The notes: a model not told the origin generated them from the letters alone. Shown: positions 1 to 9,740, counted from the stretch's first letter. The stretch is 22,950 bases of DNA from Podochytrium sp. JEL0797 (GCA_027596195.1 JADGJG010000353.1:1-22950); one strand, 5' to 3'. Program-made: numbers and translations.

Positions 1-1101
1 AATTCCGAGAGACCAATTCGTGGAAGGGTGTTTCATCTGCAAACGCCAGTGCCCGCGCGCCCACGACCCAGAGTTTTATAATTCGCTGTTCTTCTCGCTG
101 AGCACGCGGGTCCAGTTAAAAAAAAAAAGGCATTTCGACAGCGTCATTGCTCTCCCCTTGCCGGTCATTTTGGTACTGCAAAGACTGTCGAGCTGCTTTC
201 ACGTGACTACTGGTTCCCCAAGATGCGCCGCATGGTTACCAAGTTAATCACCAATTGCGATCCTTGCCAACGCTCTCGTCCCCATCGCCATGCTCCTTAT
301 GGTCTCCTTCAACCACTGCCAATTCCGCTAGCTCCCTGGATGCACATATCCATGGATTGGATCACAGATTTACCCAACTGCGAGTTTGCTTACAACAACT
401 CCATGGTTTCCACGACCAACATGTCTCCTTTCTTTGCCAATACCGGTCGCAATCCGATCTTTGATCCTGCTGTCATTCGCATCTCCACTGTTCCATCAGC
501 TGAAGAGCGCGTTACCCTCATGGACACTATCAACCAAGATTTACGCGCAAATCTCGCCTTTGCACAGAAGTGTTACACCACTCAAGCAAACAAGTCCTGC
601 CTCCCTGTTCCACCTCTTCAAGTCAGTTATCTCGTTTTCTTGAATCGCAAGAACATCAAGACTGCTTGTCCTTCTCTCAAGCTTGATGGCAAGCATCTCG
701 GTCCCTTCAAGATTTCTCGCGTGGTCAACCCAGTGGCTTTCGAACTCAAGCTTCCTGCTACCATGTGGGTCCATCCAGTTTTCCATGCCTCCCTCTTGGA
801 GCCCAAAACCAAGTCCATTGTCAAGGGTTTCAACCAACCTCCACCGCCCACGGTCGTTGTTCAAGGACAAGAAGAGTATGAAGTTCAAGAAATACTTGAC
901 TCGCGCCTTTTTGGCAGGAACAAGACTCTCCAGTATCTGGTTCGTTGGAAGGGTTACGCTCCTTCTGATGACACCTGGGAACCCGCAAACAATCTCACCC
1001 ATTCTCCAGAAATGGTTTCCGACTTCCATCTCAAGTATCCTGACAAATCTAAACCTGAATCTCCGCGTCGTTCCACTGGGCACGGTCAGAGAAGGGGGTG
1101 A
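1..1101 (+). pseudogene. Ty3/gypsy chromovirus integrase-chromodomain fragment, catalytic core deleted
   Basis: This is the 3' end of the pol gene of a chromodomain-bearing LTR retrotransposon. The frame from about 139 to 1101 reads a zinc-binding integrase N-terminus ([11 protein letters not shown], then CDPC at about 256-267). A pre-core segment ending WITDLP follows. It then jumps directly to EFAYNNS, which normally lies beyond the catalytic core, so the DDE domain is missing while the frame stays open. A C-terminal integrase region follows ([11 protein letters not shown]). The chromodomain, which in this family binds modified histones to steer integration, spans about 877-1050 ([24 protein letters not shown]). 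The same frame has a TAA at 79-81, a second lesion. The terminal TGA at 1099-1101 abuts the LTR. The element begins outside the window. It cannot encode an active integrase as read. Confidence 0.9.
1088..1101 (+). promoter_or_regulatory. Polypurine tract for plus-strand priming
   Basis: AGAGAAGGGGGTGA lies immediately before the LTR, the position of the polypurine tract that primes plus-strand DNA synthesis in LTR elements. It overlaps the last codons and stop of the integrase frame, so coding and priming sequences are fused. Its position shows that the adjacent LTR is the 3' copy. Confidence 0.8.
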
Positions 1102-1306
1102 TGTTAGGAATCGCGATTCCTAACATGCTGCACTTCGACTTTCTTTACTTTGCGGAGTCGAAGTGCGCGGTTGTTTCTGGATGAAATTTGAGTGCTTGGT
1201 ATTTTGAGTGCTTGGCAAAGCTTGTACACTTGGCAGTTTCAGTGTCTCATATCATCTCTTATCGCAAGGGTTTCGATCCCAATCGGTTTTTATCGTTTTA
1301 TATCGC

Positions 1307-1400
1307 TGATGGCATGTGCAGTTGGTGCACGTGGGCTCTTTCCTATGGTGATGGTGTGTGCAGTTGTTTTCCTACTGTGATGGCGTGTGCAGTTGGTGCA
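1307..1400 (+). repeat. Three imperfect direct repeats inside the LTR
   Basis: The units at 1307-1329, 1349-1372 and 1378-1400 share TGATGG(C/T)(A/G)TGTGCAGTTG. The first and third extend to GTTGGTGCA. Spacing is 42 then 29 bp. They lie in presumed U3 upstream of the TATA box, where repeated enhancer-like units are common in LTRs. That role here is inference. Confidence 0.7.
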
Positions 1401-1488
1401 TGCGGGATTCTTCTTCGATTTTCCATTTGAGTGGTTTGAGTGCTATAAGAGCACGTGATTTTTCATTTTGTTGATTCTTAGTTGAGAA

Positions 1489-1494
1489 TATAAA
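1489..1494 (+). promoter_or_regulatory. TATA box of the LTR promoter
   Basis: TATAAA within GAATATAAACG, downstream of the LTR repeats and upstream of a C/T-rich stretch that would hold the RNA start. The position fits U3/R architecture. The start site itself is not visible. Confidence 0.5.
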
Positions 1495-1609
1495 CGTTTT
1501 CGAGCCGAACTGCTCCCTGCTTCTCCTTGGAACTCCTAACGGCACAAGTCCCGGTCTTGTATTCTCCCGTCCTTTCCTACTCTCATACCCTCAGACTTGA
1601 GTCCTAACA

Positions 1610-2437
1610 GTGAGAGAGAAATGAATAATTACCGTCTTCAGCTTCTTTTCGTCAGTGTTTGGCTGCATGAGCCACAGCAGAGTGGCACTGGAGGGCCAAT
1701 TGCTTGTTGGACGGCAGAGGCATTCAGACGGTGAAAAATTGCGGATGCAAAAAAAATTAAAAAAATCGGAAAAAATTGGGCAAGTTTTTCGTTGCCAACA
1801 CTCGATCCGGCAAGCCCTATACCCCCTTTTCCAGTCTCTATTTCTTTTAATAGTGAGTCGTATGTCATTTGAGATAGCCAAAATCCCCTCTTTTACTTGG
1901 GAAATGGACAAAAAGTCCCCCTCTTTGAACTTGAACTCCTCACTCAAAACAATTTGCTGCAACATGCGGCTGTTAAAGAGGCTAGACTTATAAGATTGGA
2001 AAAGATATAATGGTTTTATTATGATAAGAAAAAATCGCTGCACCGCAACGAAGCCATTTGTAATGAGTGTCAATTAGTTAGTAAGTGCTGTGCCTTGAAA
2101 GTTTGAACACAAATCCATTTTGGGAATGGATTCGGAAGATCAGATCCTGTAACTTTGAGGTTTCAGGATTGATCACGTTCGAAGGCACGTTCGAGGGATC
2201 TTTGTGGCAATTCAAGAAGTCTTAAAACCTTCTACACAAACTCTGATCATGATCCTATCAACAAATAGTCAACAGCTCATCATATCCCATCTAGCTACTG
2301 CTGAAGTAAGAATATCTGGCACAATACTTGCGAATATGGCCTTTGCATCAGCACCAGTCCCAGCAGGAAACTTAGCCCTAGCCCTAACTCTATATAGATC
2401 TAATGATTATTTAAGACATGTCCCTATATAATAACAT
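1610..2437. other. Gene-free AT-rich interval between LTR and tRNA-Lys
   Basis: I see no supported gene. The longest frame here is antisense, about 160 codons, of low complexity and without a recognisable motif. A short inverted repeat (AATCCATT...AATGGATT) lies at about 2110-2131. A CCCTAGCCCTAA stretch near 2380 vaguely recalls telomeric repeats but is too short to call. Confidence 0.5.
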
Positions 2438-2510
2438 GCCCGGTTAGCTCAATCGGTAGAGCGTAAGACTCTTAATCTTAAGGTTGCGGGTTCGACCCCC
2501 GCATTGGGCT
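2438..2510 (+). tRNA. tRNA-Lys (anticodon CTT)
   Basis: A complete 73-nt cloverleaf without an intron. The acceptor GCCCGGT pairs with ATTGGGC using two G-U pairs, and the discriminator is T. The D stem is GCTC/GAGC with loop AATCGGTA. The anticodon stem TAAGA/TCTTA encloses CTCTTAA, giving anticodon CTT, which reads lysine AAG. The variable loop is five bases. The T stem GCGGG/CCCGC encloses TTCGACC. Internal A and B box sequences are intact. A T-run directly after the gene (2510-2513) fits Pol III termination. CCA is not encoded, as expected for a eukaryote. Confidence 0.97.
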
Positions 2511-4105
2511 TTTCTCTCTTCTTGAGGCGTTTTATGTTTTGTTTCCCTTCTTTTCGGAACGAAGTTTTGCTTGAGGAGGACAGGTGGCATGAATCATCAA
2601 AGTTAGGGGGGACTGGGGGTATAACTGATCAGCGCTAGCAGCAGAGGAAAAGTGACCCAGGCACAATCTTCAAGCAAGTTCAAGGAAGAGGATAAATATG
2701 AGTTCAATGGTTTCGTATTGATAAGTTTTCTGGCATACTTACTGATGAGGAAGAGGAGGAAGAGTATGGACTGGATGCAGAGAAGAATTTGGAGGACAAA
2801 GAGGAGAGCAAGGAGGAAGGAGTGGACACAGAGGTGGTGGAGAAAGAGAATTGAAATCAAAATGACAGAGGGGTGGCAATCCCCCAAACAAACACGCAAG
2901 AGGCAAAACTGAGCAAAAAAATTCATTTTCAAAAATGTGTTCACCACCATGCGTATCCAGATTAACACTCATTACATTGTTCCAGCTCATTCAATTCCGC
3001 GATTCCAGCATTGACCATAACCTCAATCTCATCCATTAAAATTCATCCACACTTTTGCCATCAAGCAAAGTATTGCCATTGTGTTTGCTGTCACTTTCTA
3101 GAAAAAGTGGGGCACTGAATTCGACAGAATTGAGTGTCTCATAACTTTGCCAACCTTCCAGATTTTGGGGCCTCTAGCGCTTCTTGTGTTGGAGTTTTGT
3201 TCCTCAGTTTTCGCCCTGTGGTTGACTGTCTGCCAATCTTGCCGCACCTGATGAGAGGACCCATGCAGCATGCTTTTCGACCATGGCAGCTTCCTGTGGT
3301 GATGTCAGTCACAAACAAACAACAAACACTTTACAACTGGGGAAAGCTCATTTTCCTCATCACTCTGCCTTCTCTTCTGTTCCACTCGATCTTTGATGTA
3401 TTGCTTGTGCTCAGGGGAGAGTTTGTGTCCTTTCCAACACAACTGACCATTCTCATTGTTTCTGCGGCACCGTGTACGTGTGACTGTCAGCCATTCAATG
3501 ATTTCTATGAGGTACTCACATTGCTTTGTCCCTTTCGCTTCTCTGCAGCTGTGCAACTCGCGGAAACCAGAGATTCTATCTGCTGGGCATATACAGCCCA
3601 TTTCGATTTCACAAAAAAAATAATCAAAGTTTGAACCCAATTGGCTTCCTTGCCTTCTGACCCTGATTACTACACCTTCCTTCATTTTGACACACCTGCA
3701 GAGATGATCAATCTGTGCGCACACCGTTTCTTAAGGCCTGTGACATCAGCTGAGGGGAAAAACAGGGGCGGGAGATACTGAACGATTACAACAGCCCTAC
3801 CCCAAATACACTCCTCGAGGGTATTCAATCAGATACGTTGCTCAAATCAAACAATGGAGATTATCAATCTCTTCCCAATACAAATAGCTTTATACTGAAT
3901 CTATCCAGAGTCTGTTTGGATGTCAGCTCATTGTGTTTGGGCTCACTGCAAGTGATTATTTTGAACTCACACAAAAATCAAGTTATTTTAAATCTGACAG
4001 TCAGAATCGATAGAGCCTCCTTTCTTCTTTTAGCATATTAAAACTTCAGCTATATGCAGTGAGTGTTGGTCCAGTGCTGATGTGATTATGTTTTTTGCAA
4101 TCCCC
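2511..4105. other. Gene-free interval with possible coding relics
   Basis: No intact gene is supported. At about 2685-2852 on the plus strand a frame ends with a strongly acidic tail (KFSGILTDEEEEEYGLDAEK) and a stop; an upstream stop isolates it. It looks like the end of a decayed protein. On the minus strand, about 3305-3724, a cysteine-containing frame of 139 codons is open but matches nothing I know. The sequence is AT-rich, and old transposon debris is the likeliest explanation. Confidence 0.4.
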
Positions 4106-4110
4106 AGCTC
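4106..4110 (+). repeat. Target-site duplication, left copy
   Basis: AGCTC directly precedes the solo LTR and is repeated exactly at 4500-4504 directly after it. Five-base duplications are typical of Ty3/gypsy integration. Confidence 0.85.
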
Positions 4111-4499
4111 TGTTAGAACCCGGCCAGGAGGTGGGTGAGTCCACCAAGAGACAGAACCCTTGGAGGTGAAGGCTTGAGAAACCTTCTCTGTGAGGACGCA
4201 GGAAAGGGAGAGATGCCAAAGCTAACAGACACGAAAGTACTATATTCAGACTAAAGAGAAACACAAGAGAATCTCATGCCTTATAAAGCATAAGAAGAAA
4301 AGTAATAAGAAAGTGATAATGAAAGAAGAACAACTCATTATGAAAATGACTCAAAGTCATCATTAATTCATAATGAAATCACCCAAGTTGTACCAAGTAA
4401 TTATGAACACTTAGTGAAACCTGATCAAGTGATCAAACACACAGTCAAACTCCAATAGTAACTGGAGAAAGCGCAGCATGTTAGGAGCAATTCCTAACA
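4111..4499 (-). mobile_element. Solo LTR, same family as the 3' LTR, opposite orientation (389 bp)
   Basis: On the plus strand it runs TGTTAG...CCTAACA and is flanked by AGCTC on both sides. Read on the minus strand it starts with TGTTAGGAATTGCTCCTAAC followed by ATGCTGCGCTT. The 3' LTR near the window start has the same layout: TGTTAGGAAT, an inverted copy of its terminus, then ATGCTGCACTT. The two are therefore related but diverged in sequence and length. A TATAA-type box lies on the minus strand near 4278-4283, again upstream of a pyrimidine-rich tail. No internal retrotransposon sequence is present, so recombination between two LTRs probably removed the rest. Perfect duplications suggest a fairly recent insertion. 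Confidence 0.88.
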
Positions 4500-4504
4500 A
4501 GCTC
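4500..4504 (+). repeat. Target-site duplication, right copy
   Basis: AGCTC directly after the solo LTR, identical to 4106-4110. Confidence 0.85.
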
Positions 4505-5519
4505 TATTGCCATCCCCCTGTCAAAATGATGTGTGAAATTTGAGGCAGAGGATGAGGCACCAGAAGAGTAACAGTTAATTTGAAGGACTTGATCAATGAG
4601 GAGTGGAGCCATTCTTCATGTGTGTGAGGGGGTGTCAAGTGTGCATGGAATTGGTTGACATAGGGTTTTTGTAGTTGGATGTAGTTGGGGTTGCCAGTCT
4701 AGCCTCTAGAGAATTGATGGCAGGTGTTGATTATGTAGATGTGTGGTGATGGGGTCAGAGGATCTCCAATATTTTTTAACTATCAATTTGGAATAAAAAG
4801 TTGCTGAAAAGTGAAACGACTTTGGTCACAACATGGTACCCTCAAGGACAGTCTAGTTTGTACTTTGTAACCTGGTTGTGAAGAGCCACCAGAGGACACC
4901 CCAATGTAAAATAAAAAGGATGTGAGTGGTGAACAGGAGAAGCTGAGAATTGAGGTGTTTCCACTAAAATGGCAGAGTGTTATAGGGTGCAAAGTAATCT
5001 TCAGGTGTGGGGGCATTCACATTAGCCCTTTTGTATGAAAAAATAAAATGTGGTTGCATTTGGAGACGTTTTTATATTGACTAACAAAGAAAAAAAAACC
5101 TTAGAAATCTGTTGGTGTGGAGCTCATTTCTTTTTCTTCTGAATGCTGTATACTTGATGAAAAAGGGGGAGGTCATATGTCTGCCAAATTCAAGCCAATT
5201 GATTTGGAAACTCCTTTCCATATTTTACTCCATCTGGCCCATTTAAATTGTGTTATATGCTCCTCCTTTAGTGGATCTGGGTTGTTCTCACAAGGTTGCT
5301 TGTTCCACTTTGAATATACTGGTACCGGATTGCAACAGATTCATTAAACTAGCAAAAAAGTCAATGAACAGGACAAAACTCACTGGCAACGTCATCCAGA
5401 CAGAATTTGAAAAGGTGCATTGTAAGATGGAAGAAAGAAAATGGACAGCATTTGCAATCACTAGTGCGATATATCCTGGTTTAAGCGTAATGTAGCCCAT
5501 CAAATATTAAAGCACACGT
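4505..5519. other. Gene-free interval between solo LTR and tRNA-Gln
   Basis: No gene is supported. The first 250 bp are rich in T and G on the plus strand. Short frames of 70-80 codons occur on both strands without recognisable motifs or splice partners. I read it as non-coding or relic sequence. Confidence 0.45.
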
Positions 5520-5591
5520 GGTTGTATAGTGTAGCGGTTAGCACCCGGGTTTCTGATACCCGTAACCCCGGTTCGAATCCGGGTACGACCT
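5520..5591 (+). tRNA. tRNA-Gln (anticodon CTG)
   Basis: A complete 72-nt cloverleaf without an intron. The acceptor GGTTGTA pairs with TACGACC using one G-U pair, and the discriminator is T. The D stem is GTGT/GCAC with loop AGCGGTTA. The anticodon stem CGGGT/ACCCG encloses TTCTGAT, giving anticodon CTG, which reads glutamine CAG. The variable loop is TAAC. The T stem CCCGG/CCGGG encloses TTCGAAT. A run of T at about 5611-5617 can terminate Pol III. It lies about 200 bp upstream of the kinase start on the same strand. Confidence 0.97.
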
Positions 5592-5792
5592 GTATGCCCT
5601 ATCTTTGCTATTTTTTTCCGGGACTTATGTGGTGACCCCTCCTCTCTTTCCTTTGAAAAGATCTCTAAGAAATGATTTTTCGTCCATGGTCGTCACGCCT
5701 GGCTCAACGTTGGTCCAAGCCTTTCTCGAGGCGCCGAAATCCTTCAAAATTGTGAACAAATTTCGCAAAACAAAAAACCTCACGTTTTGTTG

Positions 5793-8203
5793 ATGTCGCA
5801 GCCAGCGGCCACTACTCGCGAATGGACACTCGACCCTCTTCACGGCGAGGACGGCGAAGGCAGCGAGACATCCGCATCCCACGGCGGCGCAGTGCGCAGC
5901 TCTTCTCTTCTCGCGGCGTCGCTGCAGCCGATTTCGGCGCTGTCGCAGCGCCTGCACCAACAACAACAACAGCAACAGCAACACCAAAACGAGTCGCCTT
6001 CGCCGTCCAATCAAAACACGCCGCTGCTGCGCGAAATGCGGAAACCAAACAAATTCAACAACGACGCAAAAACATCCGCCCTCGCTGCCTCGCTCGCCGT
6101 CCTGACAACGGGTGGTCCCGTCGCCGTGCTCATTCCCAGAGCTGCGGGATCTAAACCCACCCACTCCTTGGACACAAAAGACCGTTCGATCAACCACCAG
6201 CGCGGGGTCTCGTTCGACGCCTCCGCATTCACCAGAGAACCTCTGACCCTGAATCCATCCACGGCTCCAAGCGGCATAGCAGAATCCATTTCCGGTTCCA
6301 TCTTGCCCAACAACTCCGATTCCGATTCTGACTCTGCTTCCGACGACGAGGGCCAAGTCTTTACCGCCCATGTCTCCGTGAAAGGCCCCATCACTGATAA
6401 GCGGAGCCCAGCTTCATCGGCAACTTCTCCTGGCCGCACCGGCAACCATTATTTGCGAGACCCTCGAAAAACGCACACCACAGAACCCAGCGCGGGCATG
6501 AAAATATTGCCGGGATCGGTGGCCTCTCCGCGGACACCATTGCGTCGAGATTCGATGAGTGGTGCGACATCTCCATTCGCGCGAACTCCTTCGGCTCTTG
6601 GAATATCTCAACCATCACGGAAGCCGTCCTTTCCTTCTTTAGGGCGCATATCTGTTCCGGGATCTTCTTCTGTGGCCCCTGCCAATGTGCGCCCATCATC
6701 TGCCGACTCTCGACAACCGCCTCGCAACGTCAGTTTCGGAGATGTGGTTTCTCTCCATCGGCAGATTCACCAGCCGGCGGGCTCGCATAATTCGAATCGG
6801 AATCTTCCCTGTCCTCCATCACTCTCAAGTTCTTTCAAAATGGGAAGCAGCATGGAATCATTCAAACGGAGTTTGTCGGGTGTCCAAATCAAACGGCGGG
6901 GTTCGGAGACAAGTAATTCTGGAAGCTTCAGCAACTCAAGCAGCTTTGTCGCAGCGAGCCCTGCAATGTCGTACTTGAGCATGTTGGCGGAAAAACTGGC
7001 CGAACCACGTGAGTGTTTCACGTCGGCTGATTTTGAATTGACTTCCTATTGACGATTTTACACGCAATTCAGCTCGGGGTGTGTACGGCGAAGGAGACCA
7101 GATTGGAGAGTGGATTCTACTCAAGGAAATCGGCCACGGTTCATTCTCGCGCGTCTTTTTAGCCACTCCTGCCGCCGAAACAGAGCTCCACCAGCTCCTT
7201 CCGAGCTCATCCAAAGCCGCCATCAAAGTCGTTGTCAAGGCGATCCCGGACTCGGACTTCATGAGCCGCATGAATACGCGGCAAGACTCTTTTGCCTCCC
7301 TCAACAGCATTTCAAATTCATCCATCCGAGTCGGTGCGTCGGCAACAACGGCCGATCCTCCTTCCATCGCAGACGACGGAAAGGCTTGTCAAAACGACGT
7401 GCGACGGCTTCTCGATCACGAAATCACTCTATGGGCGTCACTTGACCACCCTCATATTCTCGAAATGTATGTAGTTTGCACGCGAATACCCAATGACCGC
7501 TTAACGAACCCGCACAATCTATAGGATTCAAATGATGGACGTCGACGACGCCGTGTTTGTTGTTTCCGAATTCGCCGAAGGCGGAACGCTACTGAGCCAT
7601 ATTTCAAAATACGGCCGACTCCCAGAACCCCTCTGCAAGAAAATCCTGCACCAACTCGTCGACGCAGTCATGTATCTGCATACAATTGTGCGTGTTTGCC
7701 ACCGGGATATCAAATGCGACAACATCTTGCTTATGGACAAACCACCGTCCACTCCTTCAATCTCGACCGACGATTGGGCCCCGACAGTCAAAATGGCCGA
7801 CTTTGGTCTCTCCGAGCGACTTCCATCCGCACCCGACTTCCCGGATCTCCCTGAATCTCCCAGCGGCAGCCTCTCGAGCGCGTCGGAGCCACAATATTGC
7901 GTCGGTTCAGTGCAGTATTGCGCCCCTGAAGAACTTAAATCAAGCGTGACGACTAGCACGGCGGGTGATATCTGGAGTTTGGGATGCGTGTTTTATGTCA
8001 TGTTGGCTGGCGCGTTGCCGTTTTACGACGATTATCTCCCGAGACTCCAAATGGCGATTATGAACGGGGAGTACGACGAGTCCAGGCTTACGCAGCATAA
8101 AGTAAGCGAGAAAGCACTGCGGCTGTTGCGTGGAATGTTGACGGTGGATGTCGAAAAGCGGTTGTCGATTCAGGACATTTGGGAGCACGACTTTTTCAAA
8201 TAA
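5793..8203 (+). CDS. Ser/Thr protein kinase with long disordered N-terminus
   Basis: Exons 5793-7008, 7073-7466 and 7525-8203 give 762 residues. Both introns (64 and 58 nt) are GT-AG and keep phase. Residues 1 to about 410 are low complexity: a run of eight glutamines near residue 58, an SDSDSDSAS acidic patch and many Ser/Pro sites, likely a phosphorylated regulatory tail. The kinase domain follows: glycine loop IGHGSFS (about 426), VVVK lysine, HEITLW helix-C glutamate, HRDIKCDN with Asp598, DFGLS with Asp629, CAPEEL (APE 670-672), DIWSLGCVF, and C-terminal EHDFFK. All catalytic residues are present, so an active kinase is expected. The activation segment is long, with a roughly 40-residue insert between DFG and APE. 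The fold resembles CAMK/SNF1-like kinases, but the subfamily is not resolved. The ATG at 5793 is the first in frame after upstream stops. The gene is convergent with the epimerase. Confidence 0.92.
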
Positions 8204-8204
8204 A
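8199..8204 (+). terminator. AATAAA hexamer overlapping the kinase stop codon
   Basis: AATAAA contains the TAA stop (8201-8203). If used as the poly(A) signal, the 3' UTR would be only some 10-30 nt and cleavage would fall near the convergent epimerase's own signal. Confidence 0.45.
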
Positions 8205-8242
8205 ACTGTATGTATAATAACAAACCAAGTCCTGATTGTTCA

Positions 8243-8248
8243 TTTATT
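8243..8248 (-). terminator. Poly(A) signal of the epimerase gene
   Basis: AATAAA on the minus strand, 24-29 nt past the epimerase stop. The convergent transcripts therefore probably overlap within the 68-bp gap. Confidence 0.55.
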
Positions 8249-8271
8249 CAAGCAATACAAAACAAATCTCA

Positions 8272-9589
8272 TTACTTTGAGTGGTATCCATCAGGGTGAG
8301 TCGTGTGCCACTTCCAAGCACTCGCAACAATGTCCTCCACCGTCTGATACTTTCTCTTCCATCCGAGCACTTCCTCGGCCTTGGCTGACGCGGCAACCAA
8401 CGAGTCTGGGTCACCAGGGCGGCGCTCCTTGATCTCGGCGGGGATCGGGTGGCCCGTCACTTTACGCGCAGCGTCGACAATCTCTTTGACAGAGTAACCC
8501 TGTCCAGAGCCCAAGTTGAAGCGGTCGCTCTTTCCAGTTCTGGCAAGGTGCTCGACGGCATAAACTGCGGAATGAAAACACCGTCAGTCCAACTTCCCCC
8601 TTCACTAATAAACAATAAACAAAAAAAACTCAACTGTGCGCATTCGCAATATCCGAAACATGCACATAATCGCGAATACAAGTTCCATCGGGCGTCGCAT
8701 AATCATCTCCAAACACAAAAATCTTTTGACGCTTGCCCATCGGGACTTGGAGAATCAAGGGAATCAGGTGCGTCTCGTCGGCATGGTCTTCACCAATTTC
8801 ACCCGTCTCATCAGCTCCACAGGCGTTGAAGTATCGGAGGCAGACGTATTTGAGACCATGTGCTTGTTCGACCCTGGTTCAGAAAAAAGTCTTAGAACAA
8901 ACGGGGAAATGAGAATGAGACTTGTACGAACCACTTGAGCATAGTCTCCACAACAAGCTTGGTGTCGCCATACGGGTTAATGGGGTCTTGTTTGTCATCC
9001 TCGCCAATCGGCATGCGTTCGGGATATCCGAAAATCGCGGCCGTCGACGAGAAGACAAAGTACTGTATTTGTGAAAAAGCTGATATTAGCCAACGACGGT
9101 GGGGGGTGAGAGGTTCAATTCACGGAGCACGCACCTTGACATCATGAGCTACCATGGCTTGCAAAAGAGTCACGGTTCCCGAAACGTTGTTTTCGTAATA
9201 GGAGAGTGGGTCCTTGACCGAGTCACCAACGGAAATGGAGGCGCAGAGGTGCTGCGAAGCGGGATAATCAGTTTCCGCAAAGTGAACATCCTTGCCGGGC
9301 GAGAAATCGACATACAAACAAAGCCTCAGGCTTGTGCTTCGAAAAGGTGGCATCCAAGAACTTTCGGTCGCGAATGTCGCCAACCTCGAGCTGGACTCCC
9401 TTGGGAACAGACTCCGCGTGGCCTGTATCAATCAAAAATGAGCATTATTGACGGTTTGCCGAATGACGACCAGGTCTTACCGGTCGAGAGGTTGTCCAGG
9501 ATGACAATCTCGTACTTGTTGGTTCTCAAGAGCTCTCTGACGACGTGGGATCCGATGTAGCCAGCTCCTCCAGCAATAATGACTTTCAT
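8272..9589 (-). CDS. galE/GAL10-type: UDP-glucose 4-epimerase
   Basis: It interconverts UDP-glucose and UDP-galactose with bound NAD in the cytosol (Leloir pathway; also supplies UDP-galactose for glycans). Six exons on the minus strand: 9589-9481, 9422-9316, 9251-9135, 9062-8932, 8873-8635, 8564-8272, totalling 331 residues against about 338 for bacterial GalE. It starts [20 protein letters not shown], the NAD-binding GxxGxx[21 protein letters not shown] follows, then the catalytic SST at 116-118 and YGDTK with Tyr142 and Lys146. The C-terminal half has [28 protein letters not shown] and [11 protein letters not shown]. It is a stand-alone epimerase without the mutarotase fusion of yeast Gal10. 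One donor (after 8932) is GTTCGT, chosen because it alone preserves frame. It is divergent from the MFS gene with 151 bp between start codons. Confidence 0.96.
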
Positions 9590-9740
9590 TTTTGTGTTGA
9601 TTTTTCAACCTTTGAATGTGAGTCACTTGTCCAAATTGCTCAGCTGCAAACGAATAGAAACGCTACGCTCTCCCGTGATTTGTCAGCGTTGTGAAATTGA
9701 AGATTTGAGATTTCCATAATTCCAAAACGCGACTTCAAAA

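Larger units (their letters stand above)
1102..1609 (+). mobile_element. 3' LTR of the Ty3/gypsy element (508 bp)
   Basis: The LTR opens TGTTAGG and ends CCTAACA, perfect inverted termini with TG...CA ends, directly after the polypurine tract. Its first 24 bases are a perfect palindrome. A second 11-bp inverted repeat follows (1130-1140 with 1156-1166). Three imperfect copies of a TGATGGCRTGTGCAGTTG unit lie at 1307-1329, 1349-1372 and 1378-1400. A TATAAA at 1489-1494 could mark the U3 promoter, about 115 bp before the 3' end. The base after the LTR begins GTGAG, which would be the target duplication if the same five bases precede the 5' LTR outside the window. The strand was set by the pol frame. 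Confidence 0.88.

Noticed and set aside
541..1083. 180-codon antisense ORF opposite the integrase-chromodomain
   Set aside because: The sense strand encodes a clear chromodomain; the antisense frame has no recognisable motif and is a shadow.
1591..2073. 160-codon minus-strand ORF starting inside the LTR end
   Set aside because: Low-complexity, no motif, AT-rich, and it crosses the LTR boundary; nothing supports translation.
2375..2395. CCCTAGCCCTAA telomere-like stretch
   Set aside because: Only about two degenerate units; not a telomere or an interstitial array.
3305..3724. 139-codon minus-strand ORF with several cysteines
   Set aside because: I could not match the Cys spacing to a zinc-binding family, and it lies in an interval of probable transposon debris; not called as a gene.
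4783..5016. 77-codon minus-strand ORF in the gene-free interval
   Set aside because: Short, hydrophobic and Ser-rich with no motif, and no neighbouring exons to extend it.
5625..6371. 248-codon minus-strand ORF opposite the kinase N-terminus
   Set aside because: Composition mirrors the repetitive sense-strand low-complexity region; the sense frame joins a real kinase domain by canonical introns.
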